Assembly: GCA_003221985.1 (NCBI GenBank)
Contig: QHUQ01000052.1
Location: 1-63,098 of the forward strand
DNA length: 63,098 nucleotides
Source: Gemmatimonadota bacterium
GTDB taxonomy: Bacteria; Gemmatimonadota; Gemmatimonadetes; Gemmatimonadales; GWC2-71-9
Reading direction: 5' to 3'
Below the pieces are notes generated by a model that was not told the DNA's origin, did no database searches, and saw only the letters and a program-made list of their open reading frames with translations. The position numbers and the translations under genes are program-made. This document shows positions 1 to 8,302 of this stretch, in pieces (within the stretch, counting starts at the first letter, position 1; the number at the start of each line of letters is the position of its first letter).

Positions 1-879
1 TGGGAGCAAACCGCAGGCAAAGTGACGCACTTCGTTTGCGCGCCGGGCACGGGCGGGACGGTCAGCGGCGCCGGCAAGTATCTGAAAGAGAAGAACCCAA
101 AGATCCGCGTGGTTGCCGGCGACCCGGTGGGCTCGATCTACACCGACTACGCCAAGACGCGTCGCAAGAGCGACGGCGCGCCGTACAAGGTCGAAGGCAT
201 CGGCGGCGACAAGATTCCCACGGCGCTGCACTGGGACGTCATCGATGAGTGGGTCGTCGTCAGCGACCAGGACGCGATGCAGATGGCACGGCGGCTGTCG
301 AAAGAAGAAGGGCTGTTCGTGGGCGGCTCGACCGGCGTGAACGTCGTGGCCGCGCTGGACGTTGCGCGCCGGCTGGACGATCCACAGGCGCTGGTAGTGA
401 CCGTCCTGGCCGACACCGGCGAGCGCTATCTGAGCAAGGTCTACAACGAGGAGTGGCTGCGGGAGAATCAGCTCATCGAAGATGAGCGCCCCACGGTGGG
501 CCGGCTGGTGGCCGCCAAGAACAGCGACGCCCCGCCGCTGATCCATGTGGCGCCGGAGACGTCCGTCAGGCAGGCGCTCAATCTGATGTCGACCTACAAC
601 GTGTCGCAGCTCCCCGTCCTCGACGGCGAGGACGGGGTGGGCGCCATCTCCGAGCAGGCGCTGATGGCGCGCGCCATCGGGCAGCCCAGGATCCTCGACA
701 GCGCCGTCCGCGATGTGATGGACCCGCCCTTCCCGGTCGTCGACGGCGAGTCACCGGTCGCGCTGCTCACCACGCTGCTGTCGCGCACGACCCCGGCTGC
801 TCTGGTCCGCCGCGACGGCAAAGTCGTCGGCATCGTCACGCGGTACGATCTGCTGCACCAGCTGGCGGGAATCCGCTGA
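1..879 (+). CDS. Cystathionine beta-synthase, 3' part (5' end outside window)
   Basis: PLP-dependent enzyme that condenses serine (or O-acetylserine) with homocysteine or sulfide in the cytoplasm. The reading frame is already open at base 1 and continues to TGA at 877-879, so the N-terminal lysine-containing part is missing from the window. The visible 292 residues begin in the PLP domain with the phosphate-binding loop GTGGT (residues 17-21) and end in two tandem CBS domains (about residues 165-290), which in this family bind adenosyl ligands. The CBS tail favours cystathionine beta-synthase over plain cysteine synthase, but substrate cannot be settled without the N-terminus. The stop overlaps the ATG of the next gene by one base. 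Confidence 0.85.
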   Translation, partial: WEQTAGKVTHFVCAPGTGGTVSGAGKYLKEKNPKIRVVAGDPVGSIYTDYAKTRRKSDGAPYKVEGIGGDKIPTALHWDVIDEWVVVSDQDAMQMARRLSKEEGLFVGGSTGVNVVAALDVARRLDDPQALVVTVLADTGERYLSKVYNEEWLRENQLIEDERPTVGRLVAAKNSDAPPLIHVAPETSVRQALNLMSTYNVSQLPVLDGEDGVGAISEQALMARAIGQPRILDSAVRDVMDPPFPVVDGESPVALLTTLLSRTTPAALVRRDGKVVGIVTRYDLLHQLAGIR

Positions 880-1898
880 TGCGGGTCACGGTGCTCACGG
901 GCGGCGCGACGGCGGAGCGCGCCGTCGCCTTCGCGAGCGCATCCCAGCTCGTCACCGCGTTGCGCGGCCGCAACCACACCGTCCAGGTCGTCGATCTCGC
1001 GGGCGGCGTCCTCGATGAGCCCGCCGAACGGGAGTTGCTGGGCGGGGCGGTCGGCCTCACGCCGCCCGCGGTCGATGCCCTGGCGGAACGCGAGCGCCGG
1101 ATGCTGTCCGAGGGGCTGGCCGAGCTTGCGGCGGTGCGGGATGCCGACGTCCTGTTTCTTGCGGTGCATGGCGGTGCCCTGGAGGGCGGCACACTGCAGG
1201 CGGTCCTCGATGTGATCGGCGTCCCGTACACGGGCAGCGGCCCGCTGGCGAGCGCGCTGGCGATGGATAAGGACCTCTCCAAGCGGCTGTTTCGCGCCGC
1301 CGGGGTGCCGGTGCCGGCCTGGTTCATGGCGCCGGTCGAACCGGACGACGTCACCACCGCTCTGGGATGGCCGGTGATCGTCAAACCGTCCAAGCAGGGT
1401 TCTTCGGTGGGGATGACGCTGGTCAAGAAGGCCCAGGATTTGGGCAACGCGGTGAAGCTGGCCGCCCGCTACGACGACGAGGTGATGGCGGAGCAATTCA
1501 TCCCGGGGCGAGAGCTCACGGTGGGCGTGCTGGGGGAAGTCCCGCTGCCGGTGGGCGAGATCGTTCCGAAGCACGAGTTGTTCGACTATGAGACCAAGTA
1601 CACGCCGGGGATGTCGGAAGAGACGTTCCCGGCCCGGATCGATACCCTGCTCGCCCGACAATTGCAGGAGTATGCGCTGATGGCGCACCGCGCCGTGAAG
1701 CTCAGCGGCTATTCGCGAATCGACTTCCGGGTGAGCCCCGACGGAGACATCTTCTGCCTGGAAGCCAACTCCCTGCCGGGCATGACCCGCACCAGTCTGT
1801 ATCCTCAAGCCGCGCAGGCGGCGGGCATCCCCTTTCCCGAGCTGTGTGAGCGCATCGCCGGCCTGGCTCGGAACAACCGGGCGGGACAAGGGGGATAA
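879..1898 (+). CDS. ddl: D-alanine--D-alanine ligase
   Basis: Joins two D-alanines using ATP for peptidoglycan precursor synthesis in the cytoplasm. The 339 residues match the family's usual length. The N-terminal domain carries VHGGALEGG (His97 region), followed by an ATP-grasp domain with KPSKQGSSVGM, the EQFIPGREL segment and the metal-binding LEANSLPGMT near residues 297-306. The ATG overlaps the preceding TGA (TGATG), indicating translational coupling with the cystathionine beta-synthase gene. Confidence 0.93.
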   Translation: MRVTVLTGGATAERAVAFASASQLVTALRGRNHTVQVVDLAGGVLDEPAERELLGGAVGLTPPAVDALAERERRMLSEGLAELAAVRDADVLFLAVHGGALEGGTLQAVLDVIGVPYTGSGPLASALAMDKDLSKRLFRAAGVPVPAWFMAPVEPDDVTTALGWPVIVKPSKQGSSVGMTLVKKAQDLGNAVKLAARYDDEVMAEQFIPGRELTVGVLGEVPLPVGEIVPKHELFDYETKYTPGMSEETFPARIDTLLARQLQEYALMAHRAVKLSGYSRIDFRVSPDGDIFCLEANSLPGMTRTSLYPQAAQAAGIPFPELCERIAGLARNNRAGQGG

Positions 1899-1924
1899 AA
1901 AACTAGGAGACCCAAGACGCCGAG

Positions 1925-2812
1925 ATGACCTGGAAACCTGAGGAAGAGATGGGCCCGCAGCGGATGTACAGTTTGACGCTCTGGGTGCGACGCCTGCTCG
2001 TCGCCAACCTGCTCGTCTTCCTGATTCAGAAGACGCTGTTGGTGGACCCAAGCTTTCTGTCCGCGTTCGGGTTCGACCCGCTGCACGCCTGGGAACGCCC
2101 CTGGACGTTCGTCACCTACATGTTCCTGCATGTCAACATCCCGCACCTGGTCTTCAACATGGCGATGTTGTTCATGTTCGGCGCGTCGGTCGAAGACAGG
2201 ATGGGCGGGCGCGTGTTCATCCTCTTCTATCTGCTTTGCGGGCTTGGGGGCGCGGCACTGTCGTTCCTGCTCATGCAGTGGGCGCGCGTCGGCCTCATCC
2301 TCGGCGCGTCAGGCGCGATCCTCGGCGTCACATTCGCGTTCGCCTGGTATTGGCCCAAGTATCCGGTGTTCATGTTCCCGCTGCCCGAGCCCATCCCGGC
2401 GCGGTGGCTGGTGACGGGCCTGGTGGCCTTCGATCTCGTGCTGGCCTGGGCGGGTGCGCTGACGCGCGCCGGTGTCAGCGATCCCATCGCGCATCTGGCC
2501 CATCTGGGTGGCGTCGGAACGGCGCTGCTGTTCCTCAAGGGCCAGCAGTGGTGGGGCAGCCGCGGGGAGCGGCGCGGCCGTCAGCGGTCGGAGTCGAGCG
2601 TCCTCGTCTCGCAGCCGCCGCGCGCCCGCCGTGGCGGCGGCGTGCCGCCGTCGGCGCGCAGCAAGCGCAGCGAGACCGACGCCCGGGCGAACGCCGAGAT
2701 CGATCGCGTGCTCGATAAGATCAATGCGAGCGGCGTCGAGAGCCTCACACCCGCCGAGCGCAAGTTTCTCACCGAAATCAGCCGCAGGATGCGCACGCCT
2801 CCCAAGGCCTAG
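1925..2812 (+). CDS. Rhomboid family intramembrane serine protease
   Basis: Membrane protease that cleaves transmembrane substrates. 295 residues with about six hydrophobic segments between residues 20 and 205. The catalytic pair is visible: Ser129 in GASGAILG and His193 in AHLAHLGG. The WR-type loop of the family is represented by the segment after HAWERPWTFVTYMFLH. The cytoplasmic tail (about 210-295) is basic and ends in a short helical LTPAERKFLTEISRR segment seen in many rhomboid tails. A second in-frame ATG at 1949 has a better Shine-Dalgarno (GAGGAAG) directly before it and could be the true start. Confidence 0.9.
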   Translation: MTWKPEEEMGPQRMYSLTLWVRRLLVANLLVFLIQKTLLVDPSFLSAFGFDPLHAWERPWTFVTYMFLHVNIPHLVFNMAMLFMFGASVEDRMGGRVFILFYLLCGLGGAALSFLLMQWARVGLILGASGAILGVTFAFAWYWPKYPVFMFPLPEPIPARWLVTGLVAFDLVLAWAGALTRAGVSDPIAHLAHLGGVGTALLFLKGQQWWGSRGERRGRQRSESSVLVSQPPRARRGGGVPPSARSKRSETDARANAEIDRVLDKINASGVESLTPAERKFLTEISRRMRTPPKA

Positions 2813-2815
2813 ATC

Positions 2816-4822
2816 GTGATCACGCTCGCGCTGGCGCTGGTCGTGCAGCTGAGCGGATCCTCCCAGGACACCTCGATGGCGCGCGTCGAGTCGCTGCTTG
2901 CCGCGGGCGACGTGCGCCAGGCCCTGAAGCTCGCCACGAAAATTGTTGAGCGACGGCCGAAGGATGCGGCTGCCCATCTGTTACTGGGACGAGTCAACTA
3001 TGCGCGGCCGATCGTGGGACGGTTCCCTGCGTTGGAGGAATTCCGCACCGCGGCCCGCCTCGCGCCGGCCGATCCCGAGCCATTGTACTGGCAGATGACG
3101 ATCGGTTTCTATCTGCGCAGCGACGACGGGGACTGGATCGCGCGCGAGGCGTTGTTGGGACTCTTCGCGGTGACGCCGAACTACAAAGACGCGTGGGAAC
3201 GGTTCCGCGATGTGTACCGCAGCCCGGACATCTGGCGTCGAGCCGAGCGTGCGCTCGCCGGGCACGCGAACCAGCCGATCGCACTCGAGCATCGGGCCGA
3301 GCTGCTGATCGCGCTCGGGGAAGCCGCGCGGGCCGACTCGCTCCTCGCCGTCGACGCGTCCATCGTCCCATCGACCGTCACCACATGCCTGCTTCGGGCC
3401 GAGGCCAATATGCTCGCCGGCCACCGCGACGCAGGCTTTGCGTGGCACGATTCCGCGGTCGCGCGTGCGAATGAGGATGCCGCCGATGCGCTCTGGGACG
3501 AGGCCTGGCTCATCGCGTCACCCGACGAGGTCGCGCGCCATGCAGCGCTTGCTCCCGAAGACCGGCGCGCGTTCTTCCAGCGATTCTGGGCTCAGCGCGA
3601 TCCCAATCTGCTGACGCTGCAAAACGAGCGACTCGAGGAGCACTACGCGCGGCGTGCGGAAGCGCGACGTATGTATCGATTGCTGCATCCGCAGCGCACG
3701 GTTTATGTCTCCAAAATCGCTCGCGCGCTTTCGATGCTGGACGAGCAGCGGGAGCTCGTGGACTCCGTGCAGCCGGAGCCTGGCACCATTCCCGGCCCCT
3801 CGTGGGAGCTTCGCCTGGCTGATCGCCGCGCAGCCGCGATGAGCATGCGGTCTCTGCAAGACACGGCCATGCCGCTGGCATTTCGCGCGGGCCTCACCGC
3901 GCCAGGCTTGGTCTTTCTACGGTACGGAAAACCCGATGTTCAGGCGAATTGCGTGTCCGATCTGGCGCGTGAGGGTCTTTTTGGGCTGGGATGCACCAGC
4001 CACCTCACGGAGGAAGCGTGGCTGTATTGGACTCCGGACGGACCGCTCAGTGTCCATTTTCGTGGCAACGAGGTTTTTGCGCCCACCACGCGCCGCCAGC
4101 TCAATGACTCCTACGTCCTCTTGAACACCGATCGGTCCACTCTTCCGGCGCCGCTCGTCGCTCGCGCCTGGACCGCGGTCTTCATGAGCAGTGAGCTTGG
4201 ACTCACAGACGTGTACTACAAGGCTCGGGGTGATTCATTCGCGGTAGCGTTGTGGAACCAGAGCGGCGCACCGCTGAAGATGACCGGCCGCGACCTGATC
4301 GAGCTGACCGTCCCCCCCGGTCCGTATGATCTCGGACTCGACATGGACTCCGCCGGAGCACTGGGGCGAATCCGTCGAGCGGTCGTTGTGCCGATGTTTT
4401 CGCTCGTCGATCTCGACCTGTCGTCGCTCGTGCTCGCGCCGATCGAGCACAATGCGGCGCTGCCCGACCGCGAGGCCGCGCTGCGCGGCATGCCGGCGGA
4501 TCTCTCGTTCCGCGCCGGCACGCCGCTCGCTGCGTACGTGGAGGTGTACGGCTTGGGGCTCGATCCCACCAATCGGTCGCGCTATCAGGTGCGCTACAGC
4601 TTCGCCCCGCTGCGGTCGACCTTTGCACGGCTGTTCGGCGGATCGGCCCGGCCCGTCGTCTTCGAATTCGAGCGCGCCGCGCAGTTCAGCACGGCGCAGG
4701 AACGGCTCGTCATCGAGCCCGACAAGCTTCCTCCGGGACGCTATCGCGTCACAGTGGCGGTGACCGACCTGACGCGAAATGTCAAGTCGGAGTCCGTCGC
4801 CCTCGACATCACCATCCGATAG
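2816..4822 (+). CDS. Exported GWxTD-type protein with N-terminal TPR region
   Basis: 668 residues starting with GTG three bases after the rhomboid stop. A short hydrophobic N-terminus (residues 2-15) looks like a signal sequence, which supports the GTG over the ATG at 2876. Residues about 20-230 are helical and TPR-like (for example VLLALGEAARADSLL-type repeats). Residues about 255-290 contain the FWAQRDPNLLTLQNERLEEH segment that resembles the FWxxRDPxPxTxxNE core of GWxTD domains. The C-terminal third is beta-rich and ends with a fibronectin-like strand pattern. Such proteins are frequent in Gemmatimonadota and related phyla; their role is not established. Function here is unknown. Confidence 0.7.
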   Translation: MITLALALVVQLSGSSQDTSMARVESLLAAGDVRQALKLATKIVERRPKDAAAHLLLGRVNYARPIVGRFPALEEFRTAARLAPADPEPLYWQMTIGFYLRSDDGDWIAREALLGLFAVTPNYKDAWERFRDVYRSPDIWRRAERALAGHANQPIALEHRAELLIALGEAARADSLLAVDASIVPSTVTTCLLRAEANMLAGHRDAGFAWHDSAVARANEDAADALWDEAWLIASPDEVARHAALAPEDRRAFFQRFWAQRDPNLLTLQNERLEEHYARRAEARRMYRLLHPQRTVYVSKIARALSMLDEQRELVDSVQPEPGTIPGPSWELRLADRRAAAMSMRSLQDTAMPLAFRAGLTAPGLVFLRYGKPDVQANCVSDLAREGLFGLGCTSHLTEEAWLYWTPDGPLSVHFRGNEVFAPTTRRQLNDSYVLLNTDRSTLPAPLVARAWTAVFMSSELGLTDVYYKARGDSFAVALWNQSGAPLKMTGRDLIELTVPPGPYDLGLDMDSAGALGRIRRAVVVPMFSLVDLDLSSLVLAPIEHNAALPDREAALRGMPADLSFRAGTPLAAYVEVYGLGLDPTNRSRYQVRYSFAPLRSTFARLFGGSARPVVFEFERAAQFSTAQERLVIEPDKLPPGRYRVTVAVTDLTRNVKSESVALDITIR

Positions 4823-4874
4823 CGGCGCTTGTCACCGGGCGGCTGCGTTCCCAAATTGGGTCCGCAACCGGGCA

Positions 4875-5837
4875 ATGCTCGTCAATCTCGTTCCAGAGTT
4901 CCTCGCGACGCTCTCCGCGCCCGATCCTGCCGCGGCGTACCACGAGTATCTCGATCGCCACCGTCCCGTGCTCGGCGCGTACTGGCAGAACTACGTGCTC
5001 GACCCCGAATCGCCGCATGCCGAGCCGATCATCGCCACGGCGCTGCACGCCGACCGCGCCGATCTCAGGCGCACGCTCGCGGACGTCGACGTGGTCGCCG
5101 TGGCCGAAGAGGCGCTGCGGCGCGCGACTGAAATGCTCGAGGCCGATTGTCCGGTCGATCTGTACCTGATGGTCGGCGTGGGCGCCGCGAACGCCGGCGA
5201 GCTCGTCGTCGCTGGCCGCGGCATTGCGTTCGTCTGCCTGGAGCACTTCACCGGCCGGGCGAACGCGCAGACGTACGGCATGGGACTCGCGCCCGAGCTG
5301 CTGCCGCTGTGGATCGCGCACGAGGTCGCGCATGCGCTGCGCTATACCTCGCCGTCGAGTCGCGCGGCGGTGCGCCGTCTGGTCGGCGAATTGGGAGGGT
5401 CGGGCGGGGGGGGAGGCTACTACGACGCGTGGGAAATCGGCTCGCGCGCGAGCCTGCGCGAGCTGGTCGTCAATGAAGGAACGGCGATTGCCGCGTCACA
5501 AGCGGTCGCGCCGGGATTCGAGCCGTGGGAGTATTTCGGCTACACCCGGCGCCAGTATCGCCGGCTGCGTGAGCTGGACGCCTTCCTGCGCCGCGCCTCG
5601 TCAAGCGACCTCGACTCCTCGGGCCTCGGCCTCCGACTCCGGTACCTGTCGGGCGGGATGAGCCCCGCCGCGCGGCTGCTGGCCGGCAAGGTGCTCCCCG
5701 AGCGCTCGGGCTATTACCTCGGCCTGCGGCTGGTGGAGAACTACTGTGCCGAGCACGGCGCCGCGTCCACGGTGCGGGCGGCGGTGGAAGAGCTGCGGCA
5801 GGCGGACGACCGGGCCTCAGGGATCCAAACGGCGTGA
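4875..5837 (+). CDS. Predicted zinc metalloprotease, DUF2268-like
   Basis: 320 residues from an ATG at 4875, chosen because the reading frame upstream of it overlaps the previous gene and has no family-like sequence. It contains a HEVAHALRY zinc-binding helix near residues 152-160 and a downstream NEGTAIAAS glutamate that fits the third ligand seen in gluzincin-like DUF2268 proteins. No signal peptide is apparent, so it is probably cytoplasmic. A glycine run (GGSGGGGG) interrupts the region after the active helix and is encoded by a guanine-rich tract at about 5396-5417. The GTG of the next gene overlaps the stop (GTGA). Confidence 0.65.
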   Translation: MLVNLVPEFLATLSAPDPAAAYHEYLDRHRPVLGAYWQNYVLDPESPHAEPIIATALHADRADLRRTLADVDVVAVAEEALRRATEMLEADCPVDLYLMVGVGAANAGELVVAGRGIAFVCLEHFTGRANAQTYGMGLAPELLPLWIAHEVAHALRYTSPSSRAAVRRLVGELGGSGGGGGYYDAWEIGSRASLRELVVNEGTAIAASQAVAPGFEPWEYFGYTRRQYRRLRELDAFLRRASSSDLDSSGLGLRLRYLSGGMSPAARLLAGKVLPERSGYYLGLRLVENYCAEHGAASTVRAAVEELRQADDRASGIQTA

Positions 5838-6061
5838 ATCCCCGCGGCAAAAGGCCGTCTTCTCCCCCGGCCGCTCCCGAGCGCCGCCAGAATCGGCCCC
5901 TCCGGGAGGTGCTGGACGAGCTCCTCAGCCACGCGCGGGAGATCGCCCGCCGGGCCAAGAGCATGACCCCGGCGGAGCTCGATTATGCCCAGCAGCGGCT
6001 GGAATGGTTGGCTGACGAGGTGTGGCGAGCGGCGACCGGCGAGGCTACTCCCCCCGAGTAG
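5834..6061 (+). CDS. Small conserved-looking helical protein, unknown function
   Basis: 75 residues, GTG start overlapping the stop of the protease gene by four bases. The first 20 residues are Pro/Arg-rich and probably disordered; residues 22-66 form an amphipathic helical hairpin (LREVLDELLSHAREIARRA and DYAQQRLEWLADEVW). No family was recognised. Its tight coupling between the protease and the pterin synthase genes, and the coding-like codon pattern, are the grounds for calling it a gene. Confidence 0.55.
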   Translation: MNPRGKRPSSPPAAPERRQNRPLREVLDELLSHAREIARRAKSMTPAELDYAQQRLEWLADEVWRAATGEATPPE

Positions 6062-6073
6062 ATTACGCGCAGT

Positions 6074-6568
6074 ATGGGAACCCGCGGGGAATTCAAAGTA
6101 GCGATAACGAAGGAAGACCTGGTCTTCGCGGCCGCGCATTTCATCACGTTCGCCGGTCATCGCTGCGAAAAACTCCACGGCCACAACTATCGGGCCAGCC
6201 TGGTGGTCGAAGGCGGCCTCGAGGACAGCAGCTGGTTCGTCGTGGACTTCTCCGCGGTGAAGAAGGTGATGCGGGGGCTTACGGCGGAGCTCGATCACCG
6301 CGTCCTGCTGCCGCGCGACAATCCCAAGCTCGCCATCTCAGAAGAGAACGGCAGTGTCCGAGTGGCGTTCGCCGGTGAGCCCCGCTACGTCTTTCCCGCA
6401 GGTGACTGCGTGATCCTGCCGATCCCCAATACGACCGTCGAAATGCTGGCGCAGTATCTCGCGGGCCGCGTACGCGCCGAGCTCGGCTCCCTCCGTCTCA
6501 AGACCATCGAGGTCGAGGTGGAGGAAAACTTCGGCCAATCAGCGAGCTACCGTGAAACCCTCGACTAA
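6074..6568 (+). CDS. 6-pyruvoyl-tetrahydropterin synthase / QueD family
   Basis: Converts dihydroneopterin triphosphate to 6-pyruvoyl-tetrahydropterin or, in the QueD branch, to 6-carboxytetrahydropterin for queuosine. 164 residues, longer than typical QueD (about 120) because of an insert around residues 80-110. Zinc ligands are His22, His35 and His37 (AAHF and HGHNY), and the catalytic cysteine of the CxxxHGH motif is Cys31. The next gene encodes pterin-4a-carbinolamine dehydratase, which suggests a biopterin-related role rather than queuosine, but no queC or queE lies nearby to test this. Confidence 0.82.
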   Translation: MGTRGEFKVAITKEDLVFAAAHFITFAGHRCEKLHGHNYRASLVVEGGLEDSSWFVVDFSAVKKVMRGLTAELDHRVLLPRDNPKLAISEENGSVRVAFAGEPRYVFPAGDCVILPIPNTTVEMLAQYLAGRVRAELGSLRLKTIEVEVEENFGQSASYRETLD

Positions 6569-6902
6569 ACTCTCGCCCTCCGAGATCAGCGACCGTCTGA
6601 AGGATTTACCGGGCTGGCGCCTCGACGGCGCTGCGATTGTGCGCGACTATCAAACCGACGGCTGGCCGACCACGCTGATGCTCGTCAACGCGATCGGGTT
6701 CTTTGCCGAGGCCGCGGACCATCATCCTGACCTTGCGGTGAGCTGGGGCAAGGTGCAGGTGAAGCTGTGGACACACAGCGCGGGCGGCGTCACGGCGAGC
6801 GACGTGGAGCTGGCGAAGCTGATCGAGCAGACGGCGCTGTGGCGGCCACGAGCCGGCGCGAGTTCGCTGCGCGGCACGACGAAGAAATTCGTGGGACCGT
6901 GA
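6552..6902 (+). CDS. phhB: Pterin-4a-carbinolamine dehydratase
   Basis: Dehydrates 4a-hydroxytetrahydrobiopterin during recycling of the pterin cofactor of aromatic amino acid hydroxylases. 116 residues from GTG, overlapping the previous gene by 17 bases. The family motif is present as EAADHHPDL (His57-His58) followed by VKLWTHSAGGVTASDVELA, which gives the conserved Trp-Thr-His and Asp positions. No phenylalanine hydroxylase gene is in the window. Coupled to PabB by a GTGA overlap. Confidence 0.88.
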   Translation: MKPSTKLSPSEISDRLKDLPGWRLDGAAIVRDYQTDGWPTTLMLVNAIGFFAEAADHHPDLAVSWGKVQVKLWTHSAGGVTASDVELAKLIEQTALWRPRAGASSLRGTTKKFVGP

Positions 6903-8302
6903 CGCTCGCTTTACCCCTCGTCCCCGCTCCGGACCCGTTCGGCACCTGCGTCCGCCTCAGCGGGCTCCCCCACCTCCTCTTCCTCGACAGCTCGGCTCAG
7001 GGAACGCTGAGCCGGTTTTCGTTTCTGGCGGCCGACCCGGTCGCGCTCGCGCGGACGCCGGAAGCCGCGCGCGAGCTGCTGCGGGGGGAGCGGCGTGCGC
7101 CACTGCCGGGCTTGCCGCCATTCCAGGGCGGTATTGCGGGCTACCTGGGCTACGATTGGGGCGCGGAGCTGGAGCGAGTGGCGCGCCCGCTCGCCGACCG
7201 GTTTACGCCGCGCATCCCGGACGTGGCGCTCGCCCTGTATGACTGGGTGATCGCGTGGGATCACCTCGAGGACAAGGCTTGGCTGATCTCGACGGGGATG
7301 ATGGGGGGAGGAGGGGGGGGAGCAGCTGGTCGCGGCAGCACCGACGAGCGCGCCCGGGTGCGCGCGGCGTGGGTGCGCGAGCGGCTCACCGCGCCGGCGC
7401 CGGCGATTCCCGACCCCCTGGCGCCCCGACCGGCGCCGCCCGAGTCGAACTTTGCCAGCACCGAATTCGAGGCGGCGGTCGCCCGCATCCGTGAGTACAT
7501 CGCCGCCGGCGACGTCTATCAGGTCAATCTGTCACAGCGCTTTCACGCGCCGCTCAGCGGCTCTCCGTTGGCACTCTACCGGCGGTTGCGCACCCGCAAT
7601 CCCGCGCCGTTCGGTGCATACCTCGAGTTCGCGGGCGCCGCCATCACGAGCATCTCGCCCGAGCGCTTTCTGCGGCTCGACGCCACGACCCGCGTGGCGG
7701 AGGCGCGGCCCATCAAGGGGACGCGTCCCCGCGGCGCGGCGCCGGCCGGCGACAGCGCGCTCGCCCGGGAGCTGCTCGAGAGTGAGAAGGATCGTGCCGA
7801 GAACGTCATGATCGTGGATCTGCTGCGGAACGATTTAGGAAAAGTCTGCCGTCCCGGATCGGTGCGCGTGCCCACGCTGTTCGCGCTCGAGTCCCATCCC
7901 ACGGTGCATCATCTCGTCTCGACGGTGACGGGGGTGTTGGCCGACGGCGCCGACGCGTTCGATCTGCTGCTGGCCGCGTTCCCGGGCGGATCGGTGACGG
8001 GCGCGCCGAAGATCCGCGCGATGCAGATCATCGCCGAATTGGAGCGCGGGCCGCGCGGGGTGTACTGCGGCGCCATCGGCTACGTTTCCACGACCGGCGC
8101 GATGGACTTCAACATCCCGATCCGGACGATGGTGGTGCAGGGTGGCGCCGCTTCGTTCCACGCCGGCGCCGGCATCGTGTGGGATTCCGAGCCGGCGGCG
8201 GAGTATCGGGAGACGCTCGCCAAGGCGCAGACGTTGATCGAAGCGCTTACTTCCCCACGCAGAATGCCGCGAACACGCGGTCGAGCACATCCTCGGGCGT
8301 AA
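6899..8302 (+). CDS. pabB: Aminodeoxychorismate synthase component I
   Basis: Makes 4-amino-4-deoxychorismate from chorismate for folate synthesis, in the cytoplasm with a glutaminase partner. 467 residues from GTG at 6899. The chorismate-binding domain spans about residues 190-455 and contains ARPIKGTRPRG; the lysine in PIKGT is characteristic of PabB, whereas anthranilate synthase has alanine. GGSVTGAPKIRAM and AGAGIVWDSEP are also conserved. A Met-Gly-run loop (MMGGGGGG, bases about 7296-7322) sits in the linker before the domain. The last 56 bases overlap the end of mnmE on the other strand. No glutaminase or lyase gene follows directly. Confidence 0.87.
   Translation: MTLALPLVPAPDPFGTCVRLSGLPHLLFLDSSAQGTLSRFSFLAADPVALARTPEAARELLRGERRAPLPGLPPFQGGIAGYLGYDWGAELERVARPLADRFTPRIPDVALALYDWVIAWDHLEDKAWLISTGMMGGGGGGAAGRGSTDERARVRAAWVRERLTAPAPAIPDPLAPRPAPPESNFASTEFEAAVARIREYIAAGDVYQVNLSQRFHAPLSGSPLALYRRLRTRNPAPFGAYLEFAGAAITSISPERFLRLDATTRVAEARPIKGTRPRGAAPAGDSALARELLESEKDRAENVMIVDLLRNDLGKVCRPGSVRVPTLFALESHPTVHHLVSTVTGVLADGADAFDLLLAAFPGGSVTGAPKIRAMQIIAELERGPRGVYCGAIGYVSTTGAMDFNIPIRTMVVQGGAASFHAGAGIVWDSEPAAEYRETLAKAQTLIEALTSPRRMPRTRGRAHPRA

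Noticed and set aside
594..2051. Long minus-strand open frame opposite the first two genes
   Set aside because: Arg/Pro/Gly-rich shadow of GC-rich genes in the other strand; no family features and it crosses two clear genes.
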